A stretch of DNA of 64,000 nt from Armigeres subalbatus (GCF_024139115.2 NC_085141.1:380263278-380327277), one strand, 5' to 3'; shown: positions 33,693 through 46,215, counted from the first letter of the stretch. The notes: generated from the sequence alone by a model not told the origin. Made by a program: numbers and translations.

Positions 33693-34920
33693 GTGGCCAC
33701 CGAGCTTGGCCTCCAACTTCAACAAGTGCAACGTATACAGTGCAGCCGAAGTTCGAATTGTGTTTTCGTTAAAGTTAGCGTCCTCGAACTAGCGCAAAAA
33801 GTGTGCGAAGAACATGACGCAAAACACGAGGTCGAAATTGACGGCAAAAGGTATGCGCTGAAAATTCGTATGGAAGATGGAGCAGTGGAAGTCAAATTGT
33901 TCGACCTTTCCGAAGACATCTCCGAACAGTGCATCATCGACTTTCTGAGTGACTTCGGAGAAGTGCTTTCGATCCGAGAACAAATGTGGACCGACCAATA
34001 CACCTTCAAAGGTACATTTACCGGCGTGTGGATAGCACGAATGATCGTAAAGCACAACATTCCTTCCTACGTCACTATCGACGGGGAGACAACGTATCTG
34101 TCCTATTACGGGCAGCTTCAATCCTGCAAACACTGCGGAGAAAATGTGCCTAATGGAGTTTCCTGCGTGCAAATAAAAAAACTTCTAATTCCGAAGATGT
34201 CAGCCGAACAAACATCGAAGCAACGATGTTATCGATCATTTAGTAATCTGCCTTCGATCATTTAGTAATTTGTCAATAACTCATTCCAGATGCGAAATTT
34301 CAAAATGTACTGTATGGTGGAATTTTAGTGCGAAGGTTTTTCTACAAGTCTTCTTAACAGGTCGATGTTCGAATTCCACTATTAAAGAAGTTATGGTGCT
34401 AGTTGCTATACTCATACTAAATGATAACAAAAAATGCAATCATTTAGTCTAAGTTACTGCTACTAGCGATATAGCTACGTTATTATTGAAATTCAAACAA
34501 CGAACTGTTAGGCTGAGTTGTAGATAAACCTTTGCACTAGAAGTCCACCATACAACACATTTTGAAATTTCGCCTCTGGAATGAGTTATTGACAAACTAC
34601 TAAATGATCGAAGGCAGATTACTAAATGATCGATAACATCCTTGCATCGAAGCAATCGTATGCCAATGTAGGTAAAAAATCGGTCAAACCAAGTTCAGTC
34701 AAATCGAATGACAAATCCAAAACATCCACGAACTTCATCACCTACGGTAGCCCCTTCAACAGCCCCACCGGCAACAACGTAAGCGAGCAGCACGAATACG
34801 ACCTCAACAATGACCAAGCTTCCGATGGCGTCCCTCGCATCGACAACCTCGTCGATTTTCAAGAAACCGACGCAGAACCAACAACATCAACAGAAAGACA
34901 AACCCCAACAGTCAGGTAAA
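33693..34920 (+). pseudogene. ORF1 of the L1-like element, interrupted
   Basis: The first part (33693-34223) has an RRM-like stretch (VKLFDLSEDISEQCIIDFLS) and one zinc-knuckle-like block CKHCGENVPNGVSC, in which the His expected in C-x2-C-x4-H-x4-C is replaced by Pro. The second part (34656-34919) is Ser/Asn/Thr-rich. The two parts are in the same frame when the 421-bp insert and one copy of its target duplication are disregarded. ORF1 proteins of this group bind the element RNA. Confidence 0.65.
34224..34644. mobile_element. Foldback element, 421 bp, 11-bp target duplication
   Basis: CATCGAAGCAA is duplicated at 34213-34223 and 34645-34655. The ends are inverted (GATGTTATCGATCATTTAG and complement) and continue as long imperfect arms. 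The word ATCATTTAG or its complement recurs about six times. It is inserted in ORF1 of the L1-like element. Confidence 0.85.
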
Positions 34921-35149
34921 ACTAATCGAACCAACGATGGCGGCGAAACAGATGATTCCACATCATCAAACACCACCAGACGATCACGACGCCACACAGA
35001 GAAAAAACCGAGATACGACGACGGAGAGATCTCGCCGGACGATGTAATGCTGCACTAATGGATTTACGAGTTACAACATCATTACAATCAACATCAACAA
35101 CATAACTAACACGACCAAAATAAACGCTCTCCGAACGCTCCTACGAACT

Positions 35150-37891
35150 ATGGAATCCGAAATCGTGTTTGTACAGAAGGTCGAAAATGACCAGATATGA
35201 TTGCCTGGTTACAACATCATTTTCAACATCGATCAAAATCGGAGAGGAACTGCGATCGCGCTACGAGATTATATCACATTCTCCCATGTAGAAAGAAGTC
35301 TGGATGGTCGACTAACTTCTGTACGAGTCCAAAACACAACTATTGTTTGTATCTACGCACAAAGCGGTTCTGCTATGCGAACTGAACGCGAACGATTCTT
35401 CAACCTTCTTCTTCTTGTTGGCATTACATCCCCACACTGGGACAGAGCCGCCTCGCAGCTTAGTGTTCATTAAGCACTTCCACAGTTATCAACTGCGAGG
35501 TTTCTAAGCCAATTTACCATTTCTGCATTCGTATATCATGAGGCTAACACGATGATACTTTTATGCCCAGGGAAGTCGAGACAATTTCCAATCCGAAAAT
35601 TGCCTAGACCGGCACCGGGAATCGAACCCAGCCATCCTCAGCATGGTCTTGATTTGTAGCCGCGCGTCTTACCGCATAGCTAAGGAGGGACCCCTCTTCA
35701 TCAACACACTAGCATATTATCTACGTCACGGCACACCCCATACTGTGTTAGCTGGGGATTTTAATTCAGTAATTCGCCCATGTGATGCCTCCGGGCGCAA
35801 CGACAGTCCCTCGCTCAGAACAACAACCCAGCAGCTCCAACTTTCTGACGCTTGGATAAAACTCCACTCTCGTTCACCTGGACATACATACATTTCCGTA
35901 AACTCTACATCCCGACATGATCGATACTACGTCAGCTCCAATCTGTGTAGCCAACTCCGTTCTATTGAAATGCACGTCTGTTCATTCTCGGATCACAAAG
36001 CGGTTACTCTGCGGATGTGTCTCCCTAACCTTGGCAGGTCGTGGCTTCTGGTCCCTCCGCCCTCATATGCTTACTCACGAAATCATAGCAGAATTCCAAT
36101 ATCGGTGGCAGTTCTGGACTCGAGAGAAGAGAAACCACCCTTCGGCAATGGTGGATATTCTATGCCAAACGGAAAATAAAATCTTTTTTTCGTTGGAAAT
36201 CCAAGCAAGCATATGACGCCTTCCATCAAGAGTACCAACGGCTATATTGCTTGCTTATGACAACCTACCGGGGCGCCCAAACCTTCTCGCCCAGATCAAT
36301 GAACTAAAAGCAAGAATGTTAACACTGTAACGGAACAGCACGCAAATGTTTACTCGGATGAATGAGACGTATGTGGCCGGCGAAGAAATGTCAATTTTCC
36401 AACTTGGGGAAAGAAAGCGTAAGAGAACGACGATTACACAACTGAAGAACGAGGATGGGGAAATAGTGAAGCAATCTGAAGAAATCGAGCGAAAACTACT
36501 GCAATACTTCACTGAACTCTATTCGGAACAACAACATGGTGTTGAGCCAGATAACGAATTAACCTACGAACGAGTAATTCCTGAGAATGACGCATCAAAC
36601 GAAGCTTGCACCGACGAAATCCTATCAGCAATACGAACAAGTGCATCACGAAAATCTCCAGGGTTTGATGGAATTCCAAAAGAATTCTATCACAAAACTT
36701 TTCACATTATCCACCGTGAGCTAGATCTTGTTATGAACGAGGCAATAGCTGGTCGTTTTTCCTCTAAGTTCGTGGACGGTATAATTGTTATCGTAAAAAA
36801 GAAAAACGGTGACGGGACAGCTCGATCCTACCGATCTATCTCTCTGCTAAATGTAGATTTCAAAATACTCTCCAGAGTTCTAAAAGCAAGGCTAGAGCAA
36901 GTAATGACAACTCACTGTTTAATTAGCCCTTCACAAAAATGCGCTAACTCTCGACGCAACATTTTTCAAGCTACGCTCTCGCTAAAAGACCGTCTGGCAC
37001 AATTAATACAGAGAAAACAGAGAGGAAAGCTAATTACGTGGGATCTGGATCATGCTTTTGATCGTGTGAGACAATCATTTCTGCACAACACCATGCGATC
37101 ACTCGGAATACATCGTGGCTTAATTGATCTGCTAACTCGGATAGACAGTCTCTCTTCTTCTCGACTTCTAATCAACGGACATCTTTCCACATCCTTCGCT
37201 ATACAACGATCCGTTCGACAAGGTTCACCACTAAGCATGCATCTGTTCGTATTATACATGCATACACTGCTGACTAGCTGGAGAGACTCTCCCGCGACGA
37301 TCTAGTGGTGGCGTACCCTGACGACATCACGGTAATATCTACATCGATACAGCGAATCGAAGCTATGAGAGGAATGTTTTCTCGTTTCGAACGATTTTCC
37401 GGTGCGAAGTTAAACTGGAACAAAACGATGTCTCTCGACATCGGTTTCATTGATAGGAATCCACTACACATGCCATGGCTACAGACTGCCAATGCAGAGA
37501 ATTGGCAACGTATCTGGCTGTGTTTGCAATGGCGATCGTTCTCTCAGAAGAGAAGAGCAATTTATATCTCATAATCAATGAGAAAGGTAAATATCGGGAA
37601 CTACTGCACACCATTGGACGTGCTGATAACAACACATGTCAGCACTGCAGCACTACAGTAGAAACCCTTCAACACAAGTACACTGGTTGTCCAAGAATAC
37701 AGGCAGCCTGGAATTACTTGCAACTACGAATTAGAAACGTGCTTGGGGGTTGGCAGAGCTTGTCATTCAATAAAATCCTCAGAACATCAATGAGCAATAT
37801 TTCCAAAAACAACAGAATAATAATTTTAAAATTGTTCATACACTACGTTTGCTTTATCTATAATCAGGGTTACGACTTTTCGTTTCAATGA
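35150..37891 (+). pseudogene. ORF2 of the L1-like element: endonuclease, RT, C-terminal zinc motif
   Basis: Order along the strand: APE endonuclease start (FNIDQNRRGTAIALRDYI, 35201-35400), the SINE insertion, then endonuclease end (VLAGDFNSVIRP and FSDHKAVTLRM). RT follows at 36346-37305, with SRKSPGFDGIPKEFYHKTF, SYRSISLLNVDFKILSRVL, LITWDLDHAFDRV and VRQGSPLSMHLFVLYM. After a frameshift comes AYPDDITVIS, in the place of the catalytic FADD-type box. The C-terminal end has CQHCSTTVETLQHKYTGC, the Cys-His motif typical of L1/Tx1-type ORF2. The first residue of the catalytic box is changed (YPDD), and stops and shifts separate the blocks, so it is dead. Confidence 0.75.
35405..35692 (-). mobile_element. 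Feilai-like SINE inserted in the L1-like endonuclease
   Basis: Near colinear with 4510-4806: same tRNA-like head (near 35692, box B GGTTCGATTCCC on the - strand), same body and a TTC-triplet tail at 35405. It separates RERFFNLL from LFINTLAYYLRHG of the endonuclease. Confidence 0.85.
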
Positions 37892-37900
37892 GACCAAAGC

Positions 37901-38599
37901 AAGCGCTTTTCGGGCCAAAGGAGAATCTTTTTTCGTTGTTTATGTTGAGGATCATCTTTCACCCATCATTTTTTTCTCCAGAATTAGCCTGGGACGATAA
38001 ACGAAAATCTTGCCTGTTAGATGAAACTCCTTTTTCGTTTCCTCCGTTTTACCTCTCACTCACTTTTCGCGAGAATTGTCGCAGAACAATTACAAAATTG
38101 TATGGTCGCGCCGGGATTCGAACCCAGAATAGTAACAATAATAGCTGTGGGGATGCGCTTACTCTAGCCACACGCACCACCACGCTATCTGTATGTAAGC
38201 GTTAAGTTATTTGTTCCTCATAAGCTACTACCATTTGCATTTATGGTGCCACGAAAAGACTCGAATATGAAAGAAAAAGAGCAATCCAACGTTTTGCGGC
38301 AATCGAAGTGAGCGAAAAATGGCTATCACTCTCCAGGCTATTTTTCTTTCCCGGAAAGCGATTTCTCCCCGAAAATTTTCGTAAGGGAGCAACCTGTGCT
38401 CCTGAGATTGAGTGAGCATTACGAACCCTGTCTATAATGTTAATGATAGAACTAATATTAATGCTCTGGATTTTCATTTGAATTGCCATTTACAAAATTA
38501 TGTATAGATTTTTATTATTATTGACCTAAATAAATCATTAAAAAAAATTAATATATGAATAACATAATAACAAAATATGATGTTAGTTTGTTTAATATA
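37901..38599. other. Unassigned, with a tRNA-like patch
   Basis: On the - strand, 38195-38100 contains GGGTTCGAATCCCGG, a box B-like word, and could be a SINE head. I see no clear box A. The rest is AT-rich and unrecognised. Confidence 0.35.
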
Positions 38600-40280
38600 C
38601 AGTGGGTCCAAAAAGTATTCGTCTAGCTGCACATTTTTTAGCGTGATAGAAGTGAAATCAAAAAACTTTCTTCTAAATTTGGTAGAAAACTTATCAACAC
38701 ATGATTATTATTCAAAAACAAATAGAAATTTCAATTACTTTTTCTGGTATGTAGAGAATATCTAAATTTCGTCAATTCCGCTTGCTCAAAAAGTATTCGT
38801 CTATTCAGAAACTAATCGAGTGAAACACGAATATAATAGTTTTATTCGCATGTAGTTACACTAGCACACTCTAGTGATGTCTAGCAACATTTTTGTCAAT
38901 ATTCAATGACAGATCAAATAATGTTTTTGTTTTGTTTGAACTTGGCGCGGAAAATAGAAGCACCATGGGTGGGAAAAGTAAAAAGATGGGTCTAAATGAA
39001 AAAAAACTTATTCTATGCCTGCATAATTAGTGCAAGTTGACTCATGACTTTGCAAGAAATGTGGGTAGACCAAGGGTAGCAAAAATTCAACCATTTAATT
39101 GGTGATTTATCGCATCAGCGCCACAAAAATCTATTAAAACAAATAACAGAGTGGTCGTCAGCGATGGTAAACTGATAACGATGAGCGATTTCTTGTGCGG
39201 AAAATAAAAAAAAATCCTCAAAAACGAGTTCACCCATATAGGCAAGTGAGTTGGAGAGAAGAAGTGCTAAGATATGAACAAATACGAACAGAAGTGCCTG
39301 TGAAAAGTATGGGTATAATGGGCGAGTATAACGGAAGAAAATTCAAGTGAGCCATCAAATTATCAAAAACAGCTCGATTTCAGCTAAAAGTATCGCTGGA
39401 AGAAGGATGACTTTTGGAATCAAGTCATGTTATCTGACGAAAGCAAGTACATCATATTTGAATCAAATGGCCGATGTATGGTATGGCAGAAAATGAATAT
39501 TGAGATACAGCTGCAGAATCTCTTTTGAGCAGTAAAGCATGGTTGGGTCATGGTCTCTGAGGTGCTTGAGCGCAACCGGTGCGGGAAAATTTCACATTAT
39601 TGAAGAAATTATGTATCACAAAATGTTCATCCGAATTTTGAAAGAAAATTTTGAACGTCAGTGCTGAGAAATTGGGCTTACATGGAACAAACATTTTACA
39701 TGGTGATAATTACCTCAAGCACACAGCCCAAAGTACTAAGCTGTAGCTACTCTATAATACCCCAATCAACTCAAAACGCCTCCTCAGATCCCAGATATGA
39801 ATCCAATTTAACTCCATTGGAAGGTTCTGGAAGACAATCTTTTCGTGAAATTCGTGAAAGTCATATCTCCAACAACAAATTATTGAAATTAGTGTTGAAA
39901 GAAAAATGGAAGAATATTCCGTCCCCCATTACGGCTAATTTGCTCAGTTCCATGCCACAAGAACTACAGCCCGTCATAGATACACAGGGGAATTCAACGA
40001 AATATTGAATTCCATTCTATAACTCCTGTTTTCGTTTCAAAAGCGCGCTAAACCTCACTAGACGAATACTTTTTGAGCCCGTATTTAATGAATTGTTATG
40101 TTTTGTTACCTGTGTTTTTGTTATTGTTTTATTTTTCTGTTTGATTTTTAACAATAAAGATGAATTGATTAGTTTACTACACAATGTAATCGATAGTTTT
40201 ATTTTTTTGAGCTTACTAGATTCTATCTTTGACATTTTCTAGAAAACACACAGCTAGACGAATACTTTTTGGACTCACTG
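38600..40280 (+). mobile_element. Tc1-like transposon, 1.68 kb, decayed, with inner and outer repeats
   Basis: Flanked by TA (38598-38599, 40281-40282). Terminal inverted repeats of about 30 bp differ at one base and start CAGTG(G/A)GTCCAAAAAG. The word AAAAAGTATTCGTCTA recurs inside each end (about 38788 and, inverted, about 40060), an IR/DR arrangement. Remnant transposase reads in shifting frames, including the block around 39661-40008 (LLKLVLKEKWKNIPSPI) expected after the third catalytic residue of Tc1 transposases. Confidence 0.8.
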
Positions 40281-40715
40281 TACTTGCTAAAATAACTAAA
40301 ATAATAGCAGAAATGGTTTGACAGAATAGCTAAAAAATAACTCATTTTGCCATTATAAGAGCAAATCAATAGCAAAATATTTGCAGAGAAAGAAATATCA
40401 AAATCAGTTATTATTGATATGTTAAAAATACAAATGCAATGTGCATCAGTAAAGGTGTTGGCCAAAGTCCTTTATGTCTGTATTAGTCGAATAATAACGT
40501 AAACATTGCCACCCACAACGGGCGGTCGGAGTGAAACGTCACGTCTGTTATAAAAAATGTACTAATTATGATTACATAGTTTGTTCTTCATTTGTTGTTC
40601 TGCTTTAATGCAGAGTCTATTATATATAGAGTTACGCAAAGAGTGAAGCCAAATCTACCTATTGAACTGTCAAACCGTCTACCTATCGCGCAAAGTAAAC
40701 AAATGCTTGTTGGTA

Positions 40716-40888
40716 AAGGCTACTTTACACCTCGGGAAAATTTTCCACCGGATTTTGGTCCCCGTGCATTTTAAATGGGGCCGGGATTTTGATTTTCCGT
40801 GCCCAAATCCCGAAAACATCGCATATGCAAAAATGCATGGGGAAAAATTCCGCGGACCAAATTCCCGAGGTCTGAGGCTACCTTAAGG
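40716..40888. mobile_element. MITE in the left arm region
   Basis: Ends AAAGGCTACTTTACACCTCG and, inverted, AAGGTAGCCTCAGACCTCGG pair imperfectly. The interior has further GGGAAAAATT/AATTTTCC inversions. No matching sequence exists in the right arm, so it is a later insertion. Confidence 0.65.
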
Positions 40889-41529
40889 CGGAAGTATTGT
40901 TATCGCCTAATAATTATTATGGCGAATTAAAACGCATGAATTGAAATGTATTAGATTTGTTCTAGAAACAGCTTCAAAAAACTTCAATACATCCCCCAAT
41001 AAAGTAGCAACAAGGAACTCACGTGTTTGCACTCTGTGGGTGACTTGGTTATCGAATTAAAAAGCTTTAGAAGTGAACACTCCACAATGGTCGAATTCGT
41101 CAAATTTCACGACATAAATCGATAACTCGAAAACTATTAGTGCTAGAGTTTTGACGTATTCAGAAGAAATGATCTACAAGAAAAGATCTATTTTTGGTGT
41201 AAGTTGCCATTAGGGTGGTCCTTTTGGGAAATTTTTTGAAAATCTTTTTTTTAACCTTTTGAGTTAGGAGATCATATTATTCTACAAAGTTATAAAAAAT
41301 ATAATTCTAAGCATTTTTGCTTAATAACATTTATTTTATCTCATATAGGTAATGTTTTATGACAAAATTACTAAATTTAGAAAGGGGGGCCTTAAAAAAA
41401 AAGTTTTTAGCTTCCACTATCACCAATTCCTAATATTTTCAAAAACTGTCCAAGCATCGCTTCACGGTCTTTGAAAAGCGCATCTTTTGGTTACATAGGA
41501 TAGTGGATAGCTTCATTTTAAGCATATTA

Positions 41530-41723
41530 CAGTCAAACCTCCATGAATCGATGTTCTATGACTCGATATCGACTCATGGAAGCAAATTATGCCATATTAA
41601 AAAATATTTTCTGGGTTACTGCGATGGTCCCTCCAAACAGTTTTTCAAAGATTTCCCATTCCACATCTCGATATTTCTATGAGTCGATGGTCCCTTCAAT
41701 ATCGACTCATGGAGGTTTGACTG
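41530..41723. mobile_element. 194-bp MITE with TA duplication
   Basis: Ends CAGTCAAACCTCCATGAATC and its inverse, flanked by TA (41528-41529, 41724-41725). The opposite arm of the host palindrome (near 42795) has the uninterrupted site with a single TA, confirming the insertion exactly. Confidence 0.9.
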
Positions 41724-42361
41724 TATAAGCGTTTTTTCATGAAAAGGTGATATTTTTCTGAGCATTCTACTGCAGCTGGTAGCAAAGATTAGCAAACATT
41801 TCAATCGTATTCAGAAAGTATACATGTAGGCCCATCAAATCCATGGTATTTCATTTGTCCTTCTTTGTCCACTTTTTTTGAAAATCAAATTAATTTTTGT
41901 ATGAAAAATCAGCTATTCCATGGAAAACACATATACCTTATCTCTGTTTTTCGCAAAATTTAGTAGAAACATTCTTTTCGAAAATGAATAAACTCACTTT
42001 TCTTGTTTTGTTCGATACACTAATCTCGATCCGGGGTGGTCGAAAAAATCAACATTTTTGAAAATATATTTTTTTTAAACATTATTTTTGAACTACTAGA
42101 CCGATTATCAATGTTCATGGAATCACCTGTAGTCATTACAGACCCTCACTTAGAAACTGCGAAAATGGAATTGTTCTGCAAATCAACTTGAATTCCATGG
42201 TTTCGTTTTTCGCCCCAAAAGTAGCGCTCTTAAGCATTTATTTTATGTAGCTTATATACCTTGAAAATCGGTCCAATGGTTAAAATATCAAAATGATTTT
42301 TTCGATTACTTTTCCACACGAGTTGATTTAAATATTTTAGATAAAGAACGATTCTTTGTGG

Positions 42362-42640
42362 GCTTTGTGGCCGTGCGGTTAGCGACGTCAATCGTCTAGA
42401 CGCATGTGATATGGAGCGTGGGTTCGATTCCCGCCCCGGTAAGAAGGGAACTATTCGTGATCGAAAAATTCTTCACCGGTCCACTGAGTATTATGTGTCC
42501 TGTCCGTTGTCTATTTGTTCAGTTTATACGACCTCTGGTCGAAGACTGTGTTTCTGTCTTTTATTCTACCGAATATTGGGAAAATCCTAAAGATGGTATA
42601 AGTGTTCCTTTATTTTTTTTACAAAACTAATATTATCATC
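42362..42640 (+). mobile_element. tRNA-derived SINE, second type
   Basis: The head has a box A-like TGGCCGTGCGGTTAGCGACG and box B GGTTCGATTCCCGCC, followed by a body with CTTCACCGGTCCACTGAG and GTGTCCTGTCCGTTG. It differs from the Feilai-like copies beyond the head. It lies in the loop of the long inverted repeat. Confidence 0.7.
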
Positions 42641-43380
42641 AAACAAAAGTGGACAAAGATGGACAAACGGAATATCATGAACTGGATGGGCCTAAATGTA
42701 TACTTTCAGAATACGATTGAAATTTTTGCTAATATTTGCTACTAGCTGCAGTAGAATGCTCAGAAAAATATCACTTTTTCATGAAAAAAACGCTTATAAT
42801 ATGCTTGAAAATGAAGCTATCAACCATCTTATGTAACCAAAAGATGTGCTTTCCAAAGACCGTAAAGCAATGCTTGGACAGTTTTTGAAAATAAGCTAAA
42901 CTAATAAAGCTAAAAACTATTTTTTTCGGGGCCACCCTATCTAAATTTAGTAATTTTGTCATAAAACATTACCTATATGAGATAAAATAAATGTTTATTG
43001 AGCAAAAATGCTTAGAATTAAATTCTCTATAACTTTGTAGAATAATATGATCTCCTAAATCAAAAGGTTGAAAAAATTGATTTTCAAATAATTTCACAAA
43101 AGGGCTACCCTAATGGCAACTTACACCAAAAATATATCTTTTCTTGTAGATCATTTCTTCTGAAGACGTCAATACGTCAAAACGTCACCGATAGTTTTCG
43201 AGTTATCGATTTATGTCGTGAAATTTGACGAATCCGACCATTGTGCACTCCCGTGAAGTCACTTGAAGGGTTGAACAAAAATGAAAGTTGCCAACATAAT
43301 AATAAGAACATTATTCAGAATAAGTGTAAGAAGATCCTCTTTGCGCAACTCTATATAATAGACTCTGCTTTTATGCTTTT

Positions 43381-43402
43381 ATATATATATATATATATAT
43401 AT
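43381..43402. repeat. (AT)11 microsatellite
   Basis: Pure AT dinucleotide run. Confidence 0.95.
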
Positions 43403-43923
43403 TATAACAAAATTTGTTGTTAGGATGCTATTTTATTTTATTCTTGAATAACACATCACAGCATAATTTGTTATTATTATATTATTTGTTTCTTATTCAT
43501 CTCTACCCGGGTTATCACACAACCCTTCAAAAATCGAACCGGATTGTAATCCCGTCACAAAAATGTTCTTTAATGCATGATCCAAATATTTATTAAAATC
43601 GCAATTCAAAGATAGTTTCTTCGAGCGAACCATTCTTGTACGCTTTCTTCAGATTCTTGCCTTAATTGCTGTATAAAATGATGTTCGCTCCCGATATGTA
43701 ATTATCGCTGGACAGGCTCTTTCCTTCAAAAGCGCACACATTCCTTCATAGGACTTAGCATTTGTTTTTTTTTGGATGGCAGATGTTCTTTACCGTTTGA
43801 TAAACTTCTAGCGAAATCGAGGTAAGAAGTATAGCGGATCTACGCTCATCTGACAAATCCAAGGCTAGTAAATATATATATATCTAGAAAAAATATTTTA
43901 AGCTCTTTTTAGTGGAGAATATT
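43403..43923. other. Unassigned AT-rich DNA
   Basis: Nothing recognised. Confidence 0.4.
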
Positions 43924-44176
43924 CAATTGTCTAAGACGAGTTAAGTAACACCATTTAATTCCACCAATTATTTCGATAGCTTTGCAGATACGTATTTCGA
44001 CCACAACTGTGTGGTCGTCTTCAGTGTCTCGTACTTGACTCGACTTTCGAGTCAAGTCGAGTCAAATACGAGACACTGAAGACGACCACACAGTTGTGGT
44101 CGAAATACGTATCTGCAAAGCTATCGAAATAATTGGTGGAATTAAATGGAGTTACTTAACTCGTCTTAGACAATTG
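43924..44176. repeat. 253-bp near-perfect palindrome
   Basis: Arms of about 120 bp from CAATTGTCTAAGACGAG to its complement differ at only about two positions. The centre (about 44040-44065) itself repeats CTTGACTCGA and its complement. No coding capacity. Probably a very young hairpin MITE. Confidence 0.9.
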
Positions 44177-44419
44177 ATATATATCTAATCGTTCTTGATT
44201 ACATCTCCCATTGAACTTTGAAAAAAAAAATCACTATAATAAAGTAAAGATTGAAAAAAAAGATCCTCATAAAAAACCTGGGCGAAGCAAATCCTTCCGT
44301 TTTGCTTGTAGGTTTGCAATCCTTTCATCGTCAATTGTTCTGTAATGGACATATTAAATAAACGTTTGTCTTGTTTGAATGAAAAATACAAAATGAATGT
44401 TTTATTGAATGAACAAGTG

Positions 44420-44662
44420 GTCGGGGTTCAGTCAAACCGCACCAAGCGGCTTTTTGACTGACTTGTGATGTTTTGTTCGCAAAAGGAAAACGAAAAGTAT
44501 TTTATGGGAATTCATGCATACGTTTGTTGTGTGAAATCCTTGGTTATGGCGTTAAACGATATTCGTTGCGATTTGTGATCTATTGAATCTGTTACACGAA
44601 AACTTTGGCAAAAAACAGGAAATTTTTCATTCGCGCTTGGTGTGATTTGGCAGAACCCCGAC
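44420..44662. mobile_element. 243-bp MITE, GTCGGG family, copy 1
   Basis: Ends GTCGGGGTT and AACCCCGAC, with subterminal ACCAAGCGGC and CGCTTGGTG. Flanking AAGTG appears on both sides. Copy 2 is at 58476-58717. Confidence 0.8.
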
Positions 44663-45050
44663 TAAGTGTAGTTTGTAACCACTGTTACTAGGTGGCATTC
44701 TGGTAGGCTGGGTAGGTTGCCTCGATGAAAACCACGCGACAGCACAATTATTAAAATAGTTTCTACTTGAATCAAAGATGATTAAAAAAACATGCAACCA
44801 ATAAGAATCCACGCTCAATAAGATGTTTTAATTTCTCCATTATTTTGCATGCTACCTTTATTCATCGCAAAGAAAATTACTTGTAATATAAACAGCAACT
44901 CATCTTTATCTTTAATATGTTCGAAATCAACAATCACTCGTCCCAAGTGGGTTGAAAAAACATCTGCATGAGATCCCTTTTTGGAATGGCATTATATGAA
45001 TATTTATAACGTTAAATGTGCTCAACTGCAGCATATTAGGCCAAGGCTTA
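44663..45050. other. Unassigned AT-rich DNA
   Basis: Nothing recognised. Confidence 0.4.
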
Positions 45051-45655
45051 CCCGACTAGAAGGTCATATCAAAATTATATCAACCTATGTTATTATGTTA
45101 TACTAAATTTTTATAACAAAATTTGTTAGAAACGTGGTGCAGGATGTTGTTAAAATATCTAAATTTCTATCAAAAATCACACTACTGGAAACAAAAAACT
45201 ATCAAATTTTGTTACAATTTTATCTTAAAAATAACATATTTTGTTAGAAATTTATAACAGAATCAGATATAAAAATATTGTTTCTGTGCAGTTGCAAATT
45301 TTTACAGTTCGTGATAGGTCTCCAGATTGTGATCAACAATACAAAACTTTTGTTTTTGTCTGAACAAGAATATTTTTCGAGAACATGAAACTAACAACAT
45401 TACAAATAAGGCAGCCTTTGCAAATTATATCAACGTTGTGTAATCTATATGGCTGGAAGACTTTGCTACTTCTATTTTAATTGCCTACTGTTGGGCAATT
45501 CGGTGTTAAGCATTTTTTAAATCATATTATGATGAAATCCTTTTACAACATTCGAAAGATAATGGCCACTTAGAACAAAATTGTATCAAAATAAGTTATA
45601 AATATCACAATATGATAATATTGTGTTCAGTTTCTGTTATGCTCTTCTAGTCGGG
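45051..45655. mobile_element. 605-bp MITE with TA duplication
   Basis: Ends CCCGACTAGAAG and CTTCTAGTCGGG, flanked by TA (45049-45050, 45656-45657). The interior repeats TTATAACAAAATTTGTTA and inverted forms. No coding capacity. Confidence 0.85.
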
Positions 45656-46209
45656 TATGCCATATACCCTATCTCGGTATACGAAAAAACAGTATGGATT
45701 TTTTTTTTCATTTTTGCGAACTTTGCACATGTGTAAATTTGTTCGATGATTAATACATTTAATTAGTACAATTAAACTAAGATGGCTTAACGTCGTCCTT
45801 TCTCTATTGGTTTCGTAACCACTACGCTAATAGTCTGTGATCACCAAAGAGTATCTCATTGTCATCTCTTATAAACATCGTTTTTAATTTGAACTAAACT
45901 TGAAGATTATCTGAAAAAAATATGTGCTGTAAAATAAAATAATCTAAACTACTATTTAAGATTTGCATAAACCACGTACTCTACAAAACGCCTAAAACTT
46001 TTTTCTCTTTATGAAGTTTTAAAGGTCATCAAATATTGAAGAATTAAGTACATAATGCGTGAAAATAAGTCAAATATTGTTCAATAAATAAATTTACGAT
46101 AACAATCTGAAATAATTCATGAAGTTTCGAGTTTATTGAAATGTGATTTTTTATGAGGTCATTGACAAAAAAAACGCAAAATATCAATTTCGTATTCCAA
46201 AGATATCTG
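45656..46209. other. Unassigned AT-rich DNA
   Basis: No gene recognised. Confidence 0.4.
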
Positions 46210-46215
46210 TTTATT
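46210..46215 (-). terminator. Poly(A) signal of the - strand FMO
   Basis: AATAAA on the - strand, 70 bases after the FMO stop codon. A second AATAAA overlaps the last codons (46289-46294). Confidence 0.6.

Larger units (their letters stand above)
33501..37900 (+). mobile_element. L1/Tx1-like non-LTR retrotransposon, decayed, with two later insertions
   Basis: ORF1 (33693-34920) and ORF2 pieces (35150-37891) lie in the expected order on the + strand. ORF1 is split by a foldback element (34224-34644) and the endonuclease region by a SINE (35405-35692). ORF2 itself has several frameshifts. The 5' leader is about 33510-33692. No clear poly(A) tail is seen. Confidence 0.75.
40610..43372. mobile_element. 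2.8-kb element with very long inverted repeats
   Basis: GCAGAGTCTATTATATA at the left (about 40610) is inverted at the right (to about 43372). Inside, about 41040-41880 pairs with about 42640-43260 at high identity. Two MITEs (40716-40888 and 41530-41723) sit in the left arm and a SINE (42362-42640) in the loop. No coding region is supported. Confidence 0.8.

Noticed and set aside
36255..36512. Antisense open frames over the L1-like ORF2 and other transposon genes
   Set aside because: Shadows of the coding strand with no domain of their own.
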